DNA of 64,000 nucleotides from JAYSYM01 sp964543475 (GCA_964543475.1 CAZIYJ010000008.1:65463-129462); one strand, 5' to 3'; shown: positions 32,652 through 42,454, counted from the first letter of the stretch. Notes: generated from the letters alone by a model not told the origin. Made by a program: numbers and translations.

Positions 32652-34462
32652 AGCGCAAGCCGTTAAATAAAGTGAAAGCAAAAGCGAAGCCGAAATCGAA
32701 GCGCAATGAAAAGCAAGATCCCGCTTTGGTGCAGAAATTTATTTTTGTTACAGGTGGAGTAGTTTCGTCGATCGGCAAAGGCTTGACGGCCGCAAGTCTC
32801 GGGACATTGCTTGAAGCAAGAGGCCTAAAAGTAAGCCTAATGAAGCTTGATCCTTATTTGAATGTCGATCCTGGAACAATGTCGCCACTTCAACACGGCG
32901 AGGTTTATGTCACTGATGACGGTGCAGAAACTGATTTAGATCTTGGGCACTATGAGCGCTTTACAAACGCGACACTTCACAAAGCTAACAGCGTTACAAC
33001 CGGTCAGGTGTACGAAAATGTAATCTCTCGCGAGCGTCGTGGCGATTACCTCGGTGGAACAGTGCAAGTGATTCCACACATCACCGACGAAATTAAATCG
33101 AAAATTTTTGATGCCGCTCAAGGTTCAGAAGTAGCGATCATCGAAATCGGTGGAACTGTTGGTGATATCGAGAGCTTGCCATTCATGGAATCAATCCGTC
33201 AGATGAGAGTAGATGTTGGACAAGAGAACTGCATTTTTGTTCACGTCACTTACGTTCCTTACATCGCAGCTGCAGGTGAACTAAAATCTAAACCGACTCA
33301 GCACTCTGTGAACAAGCTTCGAGAAATTGGTGTACAGCCTGATTTCTTGATCTGCCGTAGTGAACGACCACTTGATCATGAGTTAAAATCAAAAATCGGT
33401 TTGTTTTGCTCGGTTCGCCCTGAAAATGTAATTGGCGCTTATGATTGCTCTTCAATCTACGAAGTTCCACTCATGCTTCATAACGAAAACTTCGACGGTC
33501 AAGTCGTCGCCCGCTTGGGTGTTGAAAGTGAAGAGCCCGATCTCTCCGGCTGGAAAACTATGGTGCAGGTCCTTAAGAATCCCGCACGCACAGTTTCAGT
33601 TGGAATTGTCGGAAAATATGTCGATCTCAAAGAAAGTTATAAATCTCTCAATGAAGCGATTGTTCACGGTGGGATTGCCAACAACACAAAAGTTGAAATG
33701 GCTTACATTGATTCAGAGACATTGACTAAAGATAACGTTGCTCAAGCACTTTCTAATGTTGATGCGATCTTAGTGCCTGGCGGTTTCGGAGAGCGTGGCG
33801 CTGAAGGAAAAATCGTTGCGATTCGCTACGCGCGTGAAAATCGTATTCCCTATTTTGGAATTTGTTTCGGTATGCAACTAGCGGCGATCGAATTTGCACG
33901 TCATGTTTGTGGTATTAAAGATGCGACCAGCCGAGAATTTGTTGGTGGTGCAGGTCGTGGGACCGGAAAGAAGGGTCCTCGATCTTACGTCATTGATTTT
34001 ATGGAAGAACAGCGTTCAATCCAAGATAAGGGTGGAACGATGAGGCTCGGAAATTATCCGTGTGAGCTCGAAAAAGGTTCGCGTACCGCGAAAATATACG
34101 GAACGACGCACATCCAAGAGCGGCATCGACACCGCTACGAATTCAATAATAAGTATCGTCCGCTTTTTGAAAAACGAGGGATGGCGCTAGCTGGGATATG
34201 CGAAGAGCGTGATTTGGTCGAAATAATTGAGCTAAAAGATCACCCGTGGTTCGTGGGAGTTCAGTTTCACCCAGAATTTAAGTCGAAGCCTCTGAAGCCA
34301 CATCCTCTCTTTACAAGTTTCGTTGAATCAGCGCTTGAATATAAGCGCAGTCATCGAGACAAAAAGGCTCGCCAAAAATTAAACCAGCCGAAAACAATTC
34401 GACGTGGATTGTTAACTCGAGGCGAAGCAAAAAATCGTCCACGTAGAAAAGTAATACAGTGA
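32648..34462 (+). CDS. pyrG: CTP synthase with basic extensions at both ends
   Basis: PyrG aminates UTP to CTP using glutamine. The synthase domain begins near residue 30 with KFIFVTGGVVSSIGKGLTAA and includes KLDPYLNVDPGTMSP and DLDLGHYERF. The glutaminase domain has its nucleophile in PYFGICFGMQLA and the His/Glu pair in FHPEFKSKP. At 604 residues it exceeds the usual 540 or so. A Lys-rich N-terminal extension (MKRKPLNKVKAKAKPKSKR) and a basic C-terminal tail of about 35 residues are both unusual. It is coupled by overlap to kdsB (ATGA) and kdsD (GTGA), logical because CMP-Kdo synthesis uses CTP. Confidence 0.95.
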   Translation: MKRKPLNKVKAKAKPKSKRNEKQDPALVQKFIFVTGGVVSSIGKGLTAASLGTLLEARGLKVSLMKLDPYLNVDPGTMSPLQHGEVYVTDDGAETDLDLGHYERFTNATLHKANSVTTGQVYENVISRERRGDYLGGTVQVIPHITDEIKSKIFDAAQGSEVAIIEIGGTVGDIESLPFMESIRQMRVDVGQENCIFVHVTYVPYIAAAGELKSKPTQHSVNKLREIGVQPDFLICRSERPLDHELKSKIGLFCSVRPENVIGAYDCSSIYEVPLMLHNENFDGQVVARLGVESEEPDLSGWKTMVQVLKNPARTVSVGIVGKYVDLKESYKSLNEAIVHGGIANNTKVEMAYIDSETLTKDNVAQALSNVDAILVPGGFGERGAEGKIVAIRYARENRIPYFGICFGMQLAAIEFARHVCGIKDATSREFVGGAGRGTGKKGPRSYVIDFMEEQRSIQDKGGTMRLGNYPCELEKGSRTAKIYGTTHIQERHRHRYEFNNKYRPLFEKRGMALAGICEERDLVEIIELKDHPWFVGVQFHPEFKSKPLKPHPLFTSFVESALEYKRSHRDKKARQKLNQPKTIRRGLLTRGEAKNRPRRKVIQ

Positions 34463-35442
34463 GCAGCAGCGATATCACCGAAGCACAGCGGGTTTTAGGC
34501 ATTGAAGCTAATGCAATTATGGCTCTTCGAGAGCGACTCAATGGCCATTTTTCTCAAGCTCTCGATCTTCTCGTAGAGTGCAAAGGGAAAGTGATTGTTA
34601 CCGGAATAGGTAAGTCGGGCCATATCGGACGAAAAATTGCGTCAACCTTGAGTTCGACAGGAACTCCCGCTGTTTTCATGCATCCTGCCGAAGCTTCGCA
34701 CGGTGATTTGGGCGTTGTTGAAACAAAAGACCTTGTCATCGGAATCAGTTACGGTGGTGAGGCACAAGAGCTTCAAGATTTACTGCGCTATTCAGTTCGC
34801 AAGGGCATCAAGCTTATCGCAATGACAGCCAAGCTAGAGAGTTCACTCGCAAAAGCGGCAACAGTTGTTTTAGACGTCGGCGTTAAAGAGGAAGCTTGTC
34901 CACTCGGCTTAGCGCCCACTGCGTCTTCAACTTGTACATTGGCCCTCGGTGATGCGCTAGCAATGGCATTGTTAAAACGCCGTGGATTTAAGGAAGAAGA
35001 CTTTGCTGAATTCCATCCGGGCGGAGCGCTCGGTCGAAGACTCTTAACTCGCGTCGAAGATGTGATGCACGGAGGGGAGTCGCTCGCCGTTGTGAAGCCA
35101 GAAACTGGTATGCGCGACGTTCTAGCTTTGATGACACAAAAAGAAGTTCGAGGTGTTGCCGGCGTGATTGATTCCGGAAATAACTTAATCGGCATCATCA
35201 CCGATGGTGATATCCGTCGCCGACTCGAAAAAAGTCACAATCCGCTCGACGAAAAAGCACAAGATTTGATGTCAAAAAATCCAAAGACCGTCGATGCTCA
35301 AGAACTTGCTGAAAAAGCATTGTTCATGATGGAACAGTTTCGAATTCAAACGTTGTTTGTAGTTCGAAAAGACTCAAGTCAGCCCAATCAACCCGTTGGA
35401 ATCTTGCATCTACAAGATTTGCTGCGCGCTAAAATCCGCTAG
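34459..35442 (+). CDS. kdsD: Arabinose-5-phosphate isomerase (KpsF/GutQ family)
   Basis: KdsD makes arabinose-5-phosphate from ribulose-5-phosphate, the first step toward Kdo. The SIS domain is plain (GKVIVTGIGKSGHIGRKIASTLSSTGTP, HPAEASHGDLG, GISYGGEAQEL) with the APTASSTCTLALGDALA block. Two CBS domains follow (from about 205: VEDVMHGGESLAVVKPETGMRDVL, and a second near 270). The length of 327 residues is standard. The GTG start overlaps the pyrG stop. In E. coli this gene is followed by kdsC, as here. Confidence 0.95.
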   Translation: MSSSDITEAQRVLGIEANAIMALRERLNGHFSQALDLLVECKGKVIVTGIGKSGHIGRKIASTLSSTGTPAVFMHPAEASHGDLGVVETKDLVIGISYGGEAQELQDLLRYSVRKGIKLIAMTAKLESSLAKAATVVLDVGVKEEACPLGLAPTASSTCTLALGDALAMALLKRRGFKEEDFAEFHPGGALGRRLLTRVEDVMHGGESLAVVKPETGMRDVLALMTQKEVRGVAGVIDSGNNLIGIITDGDIRRRLEKSHNPLDEKAQDLMSKNPKTVDAQELAEKALFMMEQFRIQTLFVVRKDSSQPNQPVGILHLQDLLRAKIR

Positions 35443-35525
35443 ATCGCTGGACCACCTACTTAGGTCTCGGCTGGTGAGTAGGGTGACTTGCGGACGTGGC
35501 AGGTCACTGACACAATATCGGCAGA

Positions 35526-36041
35526 ATGATAAATCAGAAAAACTTGAGTCAGATCAAATGCATCGTCGCACAGGTCGATGGCGTTTTGACTGATGGAAAA
35601 ACTTGGCTTAATCAACTTGGTCATCAACAGCGGCAGTTTAGTGTTCGCGATTCGATGGCTATTCGGCGTCTTCTCAAGGCTGGATACGGATTTGCAGTGG
35701 TTTATAATTCTCATTCGTCCACAGATGAAACTGAAATAAAAAAACATTTTTCTCAACTTGGTGTGAATCAATTCGTAAGAAGCTCGGACAATCAAACTGA
35801 TTTTTCGCCGCTGCTGTCTTCGATCGGAATTGCCCCTGAGAATTGTGTTTTTATGCACGCAACACATTTTGAACTTAAAAATAATTTTGGAATCGCAGTT
35901 TCAGTACCAAATGCGCCGCAAGAAGTTAGGACCTCAGTCGAGCTTATCACTGTAAGTGAAGGCGGCGACGGCGCATTAGCTGAATTTGCCCAACTTGTAC
36001 TAGACCACGGAAGGCAGTCAACCCATGAAGGCATCTTGTAA
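35526..36041 (+). CDS. KdsC-like HAD protein lacking catalytic residues
   Basis: The protein aligns with KdsC (Kdo-8-phosphate phosphatase) across its whole length: VDGVLTDGKTWL, FSVRDSMAIRRLLKAGY, FGIAVSVPNAPQEVR, EGGDGALAEFAQLVL. The HAD nucleophile Asp of DVDG is Gln16 here (AQVDG; Asp18 is kept). The motif II TGR-type text is YNSHS, and the motif IV GDD is His111-Ala-Thr. Phosphatase activity is thus very unlikely, so another enzyme must make free Kdo, or this protein has a regulatory or structural role. It sits where kdsC belongs, after kdsD. Its end overlaps the first gliding gene by 17 bases. The ATG has no obvious Shine-Dalgarno. Confidence 0.82.
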   Translation: MINQKNLSQIKCIVAQVDGVLTDGKTWLNQLGHQQRQFSVRDSMAIRRLLKAGYGFAVVYNSHSSTDETEIKKHFSQLGVNQFVRSSDNQTDFSPLLSSIGIAPENCVFMHATHFELKNNFGIAVSVPNAPQEVRTSVELITVSEGGDGALAEFAQLVLDHGRQSTHEGIL

Positions 36042-36792
36042 ATTCCACTTGTTGATCGCGGGAATTGTAATCCTGCTAGCGAATAATTCCGCGAATGCCG
36101 CGGAAACCATTCGATTCCCTGAAGAAGAACTGGCAACTGAGTCGGTTCTTCCAGTTTTTGAAAACTCGATGAGCGTTAAGAACAGAACAGTTCAAACAGC
36201 AAAACGGTTTGAAGTTGGGCTGATGGGTGGAATGGCTTTGAACGAACCGTTTGCAAGTCCGTTCAGCGTCGGTGGCGAAGTCAGCTATCACCTTGACGAA
36301 GAACAAGCGATTAATGTTTACGGAACTTACTTCATGGGCGGCAACACTCGGTATGTAGGTCAGATCAACTCCGAAATTTCAAATTCGCCGGGCAATCCCG
36401 CGAACCCTCATTTAGAAAATGCTCCGGACCCAAAATACTTAGCTCTTGTGAGTTATCAGTACACTGCATTCTACGGAAAGCTTAGCTTAACAAAAAACTA
36501 CATCATGAACTTAAGCACTTATCTCCTTGGTGGGCTTGGCGGATTTATGATTGGAGATTCAATTCAGCCACTTGTTGGTTTGGGTTTTGGTCAGAAGTTC
36601 CACTTCACTCCAAACTTCGCTCTCAGATTTGATTTAAGAATGTTAATCTACCAAGGGCCTGATGTGGCGGGAACTACGCCGTTTCCAACAAATGGCACGA
36701 CGAGTGAAGTTCCGAGTTCAGCGTATGAAAAACGAATATTCACAGACTCGATGCTTTCACTCGGCGCAGTTTACTTGATTCCGAATTCATAA
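36025..36792 (+). CDS. Gliding-cluster outer-membrane beta-barrel protein (GltA/GltB-like)
   Basis: This is the first gene of the gliding cluster. A signal peptide (FHLLIAGIVILLANNSANA) precedes a mature beta-rich protein with an N-terminal TESVLPVFENSMSVKNRTV segment. Barrel strands follow (FEVGLMGGMALN, FSVGGEVSYHLDEEQAINVYGTYFMGG, NFALRFDLRMLIYQ, MLSLGAVYLIP). The pattern resembles the Myxococcus-type OM barrel domain to which GltA and GltB belong. Those barrels form the outer-membrane part of the gliding apparatus. GGAAGG lies about 10 bases before the ATG. It cannot be assigned to GltA or GltB specifically. Confidence 0.72.
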   Translation: MKASCKFHLLIAGIVILLANNSANAAETIRFPEEELATESVLPVFENSMSVKNRTVQTAKRFEVGLMGGMALNEPFASPFSVGGEVSYHLDEEQAINVYGTYFMGGNTRYVGQINSEISNSPGNPANPHLENAPDPKYLALVSYQYTAFYGKLSLTKNYIMNLSTYLLGGLGGFMIGDSIQPLVGLGFGQKFHFTPNFALRFDLRMLIYQGPDVAGTTPFPTNGTTSEVPSSAYEKRIFTDSMLSLGAVYLIPNS

Positions 36793-36802
36793 GGGCAACA
36801 AC

Positions 36803-37624
36803 ATGAGAAAACTTCTACTGATTTTTGCAACCCTGGCGACTCTTCCCGCAACATCGTTTGCGCAGGAGCTTAGCGATAGTGGTAGCTCGGACTCAGGTTT
36901 GGGCGAAGAAATGGAAAGCCTCTTTAGCGATCAGCAAAAACAAGCCGATCAAGCTGAAGACCGTGCCGAAGAACAGCAGCAGCAGCAGCAAGAGGCCAAG
37001 CCGGCAGAGTTGCAAGTAAAAGAGCTGTCCGATCTTGCGAAGTTAGCGCCATTTGCAGATGTAGCGATGATTCAAAAACGCTATCTCCCTCGAACGGGCA
37101 GATTTGAAGCCTACATTGCTGCCAACACAATTTTGAACGATGCATTCTTCACAACAGTTGGCGCAGATGGCCGTTTGGCTTACTACTTCACTGAAAGATA
37201 CGGAGTTGAATTTCAGGCGATGGCGCTGATGGCGAACGATCGCCGAACGACCAAAGATCTTCGAGCAAAAGGCGTCGCAACAACGAGCTTCGTTCAGCCG
37301 AAAAGCTATTTCGGTCTTGATTTTAAATGGTCGCCTGTCTACGGAAAAATGACTTACCGAAACAGACGTATTATTCACTACGATATGTATTTCTCTGCAG
37401 GCGGAGGAAGTACATCTCACTCTCAAGGTTCGTCACCTACAATTCACATCGGAACTGGTCAGAACTTCGCACTTACTAAAGCGATGACATTCCGATGGGA
37501 CTTTAGCTTCAACATGTACAGCGCAACGACAACGGTTGGATCGAACAGAGGAAGCTCTAGCTACCAGAATCTATATCTGGGGGCCGGGGTTAGCTGGTTC
37601 TTCCCAGAAGCGAGTTACCGATGA
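36803..37624 (+). CDS. Gliding-cluster outer-membrane beta-barrel protein (GltB/GltA-like)
   Basis: After a signal peptide (LLLIFATLATLPATSFA) comes an acidic, glutamine-rich linker of about 60 residues with a six-Gln run encoded by CAG codons. A barrel domain follows (IQKRYLPRTGRFEAYIAANTILNDAFF, AYYFTERYGVEFQAMAL, GQNFALTKAMTFRWDFSFNMY, LYLGAGVSWFFPE). It shares the KRYLPRTGRFE-type entry of the myxobacterial OM barrel family, and is a second barrel next to the first, as GltA and GltB are in Myxococcus. Its stop overlaps the next start by four bases (ATGA). Confidence 0.75.
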   Translation: MRKLLLIFATLATLPATSFAQELSDSGSSDSGLGEEMESLFSDQQKQADQAEDRAEEQQQQQQEAKPAELQVKELSDLAKLAPFADVAMIQKRYLPRTGRFEAYIAANTILNDAFFTTVGADGRLAYYFTERYGVEFQAMALMANDRRTTKDLRAKGVATTSFVQPKSYFGLDFKWSPVYGKMTYRNRRIIHYDMYFSAGGGSTSHSQGSSPTIHIGTGQNFALTKAMTFRWDFSFNMYSATTTVGSNRGSSSYQNLYLGAGVSWFFPEASYR

Positions 37625-39255
37625 GAAATACAAAACGCAACATCCTTTTAGCAGTGGGTTTTACACTTCTTCTGCCGCTGGCGGGCGACGCGCAGTCAAA
37701 TCGACAGCGTGCTCGAAAGCAAAACACAAAAGCAAAAGCAGTCGCAAGAAAGAAGCAGCCAACGATTAGCACTTCTGCTTCAAGTCGCAAGCAGAACTAC
37801 ATGAAGAAAGCTTTGTCGCTTGCTAACAGCAAGCAATACGAAGAAGCCTCGAAGCTACTCTTCCAAATGAGTCGTAGCCCGATGTTTGCTGATCAGTCAG
37901 CGCAAGTAAAATACGTACTCGGTATGACTCTTCTCGAAATGAAGCTTAACCAAGCGGCTGCCTTTGTTTTCTATGATGTGGTTCGACAAGAAAGTCGCAA
38001 TTCGGGAAGCAAATATCTTCGACTTGCATTAAGCAAACTTTCGTTAGCTGCAGACGCACTCGAAAGTGATGTCATGCTTCGCTATGCGATTAGAAAAGTG
38101 AATGAGAGTGACTTCCCAGCATCTCAAAAAGACATGCTTTTCTATCGCTTGGGCGAATCGAAGCTCGCAGATAAAGAATTTGGTGAAGCAGTTCGCCAAT
38201 TCGGTAGAGTTCGACCGACTTCGGCCTATGGTTTGCGTGCTAAATACGGCCAGGGTCTCGCGTATGCAGAAGCAAAAAACAATGAGCAGGCTTTAGGTGC
38301 ATTCGAACAACTCATCGCTGGTTCACGCCAAACGGTGACAGATCGAAACAGAGTCAATGGTCTGATTGGTCGCGCTCGAGTCCTTTATCAAATGGGTCGA
38401 TGGGGTGATTCAATTGAGGCCTACCGAGCAATTCCACGCGATACTGAGCAGTGGCATGACGCTTTGTTTGAATCAAGTTGGGCAATGTTACGAGGAGCGC
38501 GATTCCGTTCAGCTCTTAGTAACTTCCATTCGCTACACTCATCTTTTTACGACGATCATTACCAACCAGAGTCGCTATTACTCCGCGCGATTGTCTACCT
38601 TTACATCTGTCGCTATGACGAGATGGAGAAGGTGTTAGACCTTTTCGATCGACAATATAAGCCTGTGCAATCTCAAATCCGAGCAGCGCTTCAGAACAAT
38701 CGTGATTCACTTTCGTTCTTTAGAGAGCTTATTCGCAAAGACGACGAGAAGAGTGGGCTAAAGAAGTCTTACGCCAATCAAGCGGGTCGACTGCCAAACT
38801 TGGTTGTGTCTTTTGTGAAAAAAGAGGGCGATGTTCGGAAGAGCTTAAATTATCTTCGCCGACTCGAAGTCGAAAAACGTCGAATCAGTTCGCTCTCGTC
38901 TTCATGGCGCACGTCAGGAATCGGTAAATACACTCAGAAGATTGTTGAAAAGCGGATTGAGTCAACTCGAGTGCTTACGGGTAAGCAATTCCGTCGACAC
39001 TTGATCTTAGTTCAAAACGATCTTCGAGACTTATTTGAGCAAAGTAACTTCCTTCGATTCGAAATGATTAGCGGCAAAAAAGAAGTCGTGAAAAAGGAGA
39101 TCGCGGGTAAAGGCTTAGTTCGCGATAAAATCGACGAAGACAGTTCGCGCGATTATTACGTGCAAAATGGATACGAATATTGGCCCTTCACTGGTGAATA
39201 CTGGTTAGACGAGATCGGAAACTATCATTATGTCGGTGTACAAGCTTGTGAATAA
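37621..39255 (+). CDS. gltC: GltC-like periplasmic TPR protein
   Basis: The precursor has a signal peptide (NILLAVGFTLLLPLAGDAQ) and a basic linker. Many TPR-like helical pairs follow (MKKALSLANSKQYEEASKLLFQM, KYVLGMTLLEMKLNQAAAFVFYDVV, KYGQGLAYAEAKNNEQALGAFEQLI). A non-repeat tail ends in YWPFTGEYWLDEIGNYHYVG. Position between the two barrels and the large TPR protein matches GltC, a periplasmic connector of the gliding machine. The GltC name is from context and architecture rather than alignment. Its end overlaps the next gene. Confidence 0.72.
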   Translation: MRNTKRNILLAVGFTLLLPLAGDAQSNRQRARKQNTKAKAVARKKQPTISTSASSRKQNYMKKALSLANSKQYEEASKLLFQMSRSPMFADQSAQVKYVLGMTLLEMKLNQAAAFVFYDVVRQESRNSGSKYLRLALSKLSLAADALESDVMLRYAIRKVNESDFPASQKDMLFYRLGESKLADKEFGEAVRQFGRVRPTSAYGLRAKYGQGLAYAEAKNNEQALGAFEQLIAGSRQTVTDRNRVNGLIGRARVLYQMGRWGDSIEAYRAIPRDTEQWHDALFESSWAMLRGARFRSALSNFHSLHSSFYDDHYQPESLLLRAIVYLYICRYDEMEKVLDLFDRQYKPVQSQIRAALQNNRDSLSFFRELIRKDDEKSGLKKSYANQAGRLPNLVVSFVKKEGDVRKSLNYLRRLEVEKRRISSLSSSWRTSGIGKYTQKIVEKRIESTRVLTGKQFRRHLILVQNDLRDLFEQSNFLRFEMISGKKEVVKKEIAGKGLVRDKIDEDSSRDYYVQNGYEYWPFTGEYWLDEIGNYHYVGVQACE

Positions 39256-42200
39256 AAAACAGTTGGGAAGTCATCTTAGAATTGTTGTCATCGCACTAAC
39301 GACTCTTTTGGTCGCGACGCCGCAGGCGTTTGGACAGCGCTCAAAAAAGTCAGCTAAGAACCCTTCGCCAAAATCGAGAAACGTTCAGCCTAATAAACCT
39401 TCGCAATCGGGCGAGATCAAGATTTCGCGCGCGAAGACTGAGCTTCCTAAGTCACAAGGTCTTCAGGAGCTTCAGCAATCGACACTTCCAAAAGATTTAC
39501 GTCGTGTGCGACCGCCGCGCTCGAACGAATTTTACGTTGGTAATTCGAAAGAAGCTGAATACGAACGTCTTCTTGATATGGAAATTAAAAAGCTCTATCA
39601 ACTTTCACAGCAGTATCGCAAGAGTGTGAATCGCGGCGAAATTTGGCTGCGCCTTGCTGAGCGCTATGTTGAAAAAGCTCGTCTTGTCGAGTTCCGTGAG
39701 CAGACTATTTATGATCAGAAAATTAAAGATTACCTAGATAAGAAAACTAAAGTTAAGCCAGAGATTAACAATCGACTTGCGCGCGATTACAATCGCAAAG
39801 CGATCGAGCTTTACGAGTGGTTCTTAAAAGATTTCCCGAAAGACAATAAAGTCGACCAAGCTCTGTTCTTCTTAGGGTACAACTATTTTGAGATCGGCCA
39901 GACCGGCAAAGGCGAAGAGTATTATCAACGTCTCGTAAAACAGCACCAAAATAGTGCCTACGTGACCGAGTCGTACTTTGCTCTCGGCGAATTCTATTTC
40001 GACAATGAACAATGGCAAAAGGCATTAGATTCTTACCAGAAAGTAATCAGCCGCAAAAAAGCCCGTCTGAATATGTTCGCACTCTATAAAGGTGCTTGGT
40101 GTTTGTATCGACTCAACCGACTTGAAGGTGCGTTAAAAACTCTTGAGAGAGTGGTGCGTTTAAGTGGTGGACCGAATGAAGCGGCTGAGTCGGTTGCGGG
40201 TGGACAGGCTCTGAACCGAGTTCGTCTTGGCAGCGAAGCTTTGAAGGACTATGTACCTTTTTATGCTGAGACTGGCGAATACAAAAATGCTTATCAAAGA
40301 TTTAACGATGTTTCAGCAGACGAAAAGCGTGCAGCGGCAATGGTTGAGCGTTTGGGTTATGTTTATGCGGATATCGGCAACAAGACCGCTTCAAATTATT
40401 TGTTTAAGCAGTTGATTGGTTTGGACCCAGTTGCAGAAAAAGCAGCTGACTACCAATACAGAATTGTTGTGAGTTATGCGACCACTGATCAGAACAAATT
40501 TAGAGAAGAGCTCACGACCTGGATGGACATGTTCGGCCCTGACAGCCCTTGGGCGCAAGCAAACAATACAAAGCAAAAGCTCGTGGCTGATATGCATAAG
40601 CTCCAGGAAACGGTTTTGCGTAACCACGTGTTGCAACTTCACCAAACTGCACAAAACTCTCGTGCTAAGTTTTCGCAGCAAGGTGCTAATAAAGCTTACG
40701 CACTTTATTTCAAGTACTTTACAAATTCTCCACAAGGAAACGAGATGGTTTTCTATCGTGCAGAATTATTGTTCGACATGGGTTTCCATGCCGATGCAGC
40801 TAAGCTTTATACGTACGTGATCGAGAAAGATCCAAAGAATAAGTTCTTTAAGCAAGCCGTTGAGAACAACGTTCTAGCTCTTGAAAAAGCACTTCCTTCG
40901 AACAAAGAGATCGAAAGCAAACGCGGTGATACTCTCGATCCAATTCCGCTCGATCCACCAGTTGCCGCATTTGAAAAAGGTGCGCAGCACTACATCACCC
41001 ATTTTCCTAAAGGCGAAAACACTCCAGATATCTTGCGTCGACTTGGTGTTATCTATTATTCGTACAACCACTTTGATCGCGCGATTGAAATCTTTAGACG
41101 TGTCATGAATGACTATCCGGGCACTTCAAATGCTGCAATTGCAGGAAATTTGATCCTCGACATTTACAAGCTCCGTGGCGATATGGCGGGTCTTGCGAAC
41201 GAAGCAGAAGCGCTCCTTAAAAATCCGAAAATTGCCAATAGCAAATTTGGTAGCGACATTAAAGGTATGCTCGAAAGCGCAAGTTACGCTCGGGCCGACA
41301 AGCTCGCGCAGACGGGTGATGCGCTTCAAGCAGCAAAACAATTCGAAGGCTTCGCTAATAGCTACAAGCAATCCGACTTAGCGGTCGCTGCTCGTTACAA
41401 AGCCGCAAAAGCTTACGAAAAAGGCGGAGACCCGAGTTCGGCAGTTAGGATGCATAAATTAATTCTTGCGTCTCCAAATCAGGATAAGAAGGTTCAGGCG
41501 GTACAATTAGATTCGAGAAATGATCTGGCTCGAATTTACTCAACAACCGGTCAGCTGGAGCTCGCTGCTGGTGAATACTTGAGGTTTGCAAATGCCAATC
41601 CCAAAGATCCGAAGTCGGCCAATGCATATTACAATGCGGCTGTACTGCTTGATGCTCTCAATAGCTACAACGATGCAGCCAATGCCTATCAAAAGTATTT
41701 CGATCTAAGTAAGAAACGTGACCGATTCGAAATTATTTATTCTCAGGCAGAAATGTACAAGCGCCGCAACATGAACGGGGCAGCAGAAAAGAAATACGAA
41801 GAGTATATCAATACGTACGGTGGCAATGCTGATCACGTAGCTGAATCGATGTATTTCCTTGCAAAGCAAGCCGAGCGTAAGGGGCAGCAAGACAATGCCT
41901 TCGGCTGGTATCGCAAGTTGACGGCGATGAATAAACGCGGTGGCAGTGGTCGCGCTGCGGAGTACGCAGCTGAAGGTCGATTTAAGATGGCACAAGATGT
42001 CTTGAAAGAAATCCGCGCAATTCGGTTTACTCGACAAGAAGCTCAGATCGCGAAAACAAGTAAACAGCTCGATGCTTTAGCTTCACGCTACGAAAAAGAA
42101 ATGATCGACGTTGTTAAATTTGATAACGCGAAATGGATTGTCGCGGCACTTGTTTCGACAGCGCAAATGTATGAGTTAAAAGCTAGCAAGTTAGGTTCAG

Positions 42201-42454
42201 TTCCGTTCCCTGACGGATATCCAAAAGAGCAGATGAAGCCTTTTGAAGATCAAAAGGCAGTTGGTGTGAATCGTGTTCGTAACCAAGCAAAAGAAAACTA
42301 CAAGCTTGCTCATCAAAGAGCGATGGAGCTTGAAACGTTTAGTGAGTGGACTGAGCTTGCTGCAAAAGGCTTAAGCGAACTTGATCCGGGCTCTTCTGCT
42401 TCTGCAGGCGAAAGAGCAAGTGAATCTCGCGCAATGGATTGGATGGGATTATGA
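39230..42454 (+). CDS. gltD: GltD-like large periplasmic TPR protein
   Basis: This 1,074-residue protein is the largest in the window. A signal sequence (LRIVVIALTTLLVATPQAFG) is followed by a basic linker. About 900 residues of tandem TPR-like units then follow (RDYNRKAIELYEWFLKDFPKD, ALFFLGYNYFEIGQTGKGEEYYQRLVKQH, YFALGEFYFDNEQWQKALDSYQKVI and many more). Such solenoids bind other proteins; Myxococcus GltD is a long TPR protein of the periplasmic gliding complex. ATG 39230 is used; GTG 39248 (VNKKQLGSH) is an alternative. The stop overlaps the GltE-like start (ATGA). Confidence 0.78.
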   Translation: MSVYKLVNKKQLGSHLRIVVIALTTLLVATPQAFGQRSKKSAKNPSPKSRNVQPNKPSQSGEIKISRAKTELPKSQGLQELQQSTLPKDLRRVRPPRSNEFYVGNSKEAEYERLLDMEIKKLYQLSQQYRKSVNRGEIWLRLAERYVEKARLVEFREQTIYDQKIKDYLDKKTKVKPEINNRLARDYNRKAIELYEWFLKDFPKDNKVDQALFFLGYNYFEIGQTGKGEEYYQRLVKQHQNSAYVTESYFALGEFYFDNEQWQKALDSYQKVISRKKARLNMFALYKGAWCLYRLNRLEGALKTLERVVRLSGGPNEAAESVAGGQALNRVRLGSEALKDYVPFYAETGEYKNAYQRFNDVSADEKRAAAMVERLGYVYADIGNKTASNYLFKQLIGLDPVAEKAADYQYRIVVSYATTDQNKFREELTTWMDMFGPDSPWAQANNTKQKLVADMHKLQETVLRNHVLQLHQTAQNSRAKFSQQGANKAYALYFKYFTNSPQGNEMVFYRAELLFDMGFHADAAKLYTYVIEKDPKNKFFKQAVENNVLALEKALPSNKEIESKRGDTLDPIPLDPPVAAFEKGAQHYITHFPKGENTPDILRRLGVIYYSYNHFDRAIEIFRRVMNDYPGTSNAAIAGNLILDIYKLRGDMAGLANEAEALLKNPKIANSKFGSDIKGMLESASYARADKLAQTGDALQAAKQFEGFANSYKQSDLAVAARYKAAKAYEKGGDPSSAVRMHKLILASPNQDKKVQAVQLDSRNDLARIYSTTGQLELAAGEYLRFANANPKDPKSANAYYNAAVLLDALNSYNDAANAYQKYFDLSKKRDRFEIIYSQAEMYKRRNMNGAAEKKYEEYINTYGGNADHVAESMYFLAKQAERKGQQDNAFGWYRKLTAMNKRGGSGRAAEYAAEGRFKMAQDVLKEIRAIRFTRQEAQIAKTSKQLDALASRYEKEMIDVVKFDNAKWIVAALVSTAQMYELKASKLGSVPFPDGYPKEQMKPFEDQKAVGVNRVRNQAKENYKLAHQRAMELETFSEWTELAAKGLSELDPGSSASAGERASESRAMDWMGL

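Noticed and set aside
36976..36993. CAG run as a phase-variable tract
   Set aside because: It is a six-codon in-frame glutamine run inside a linker; trinucleotide slippage would not shift the frame.
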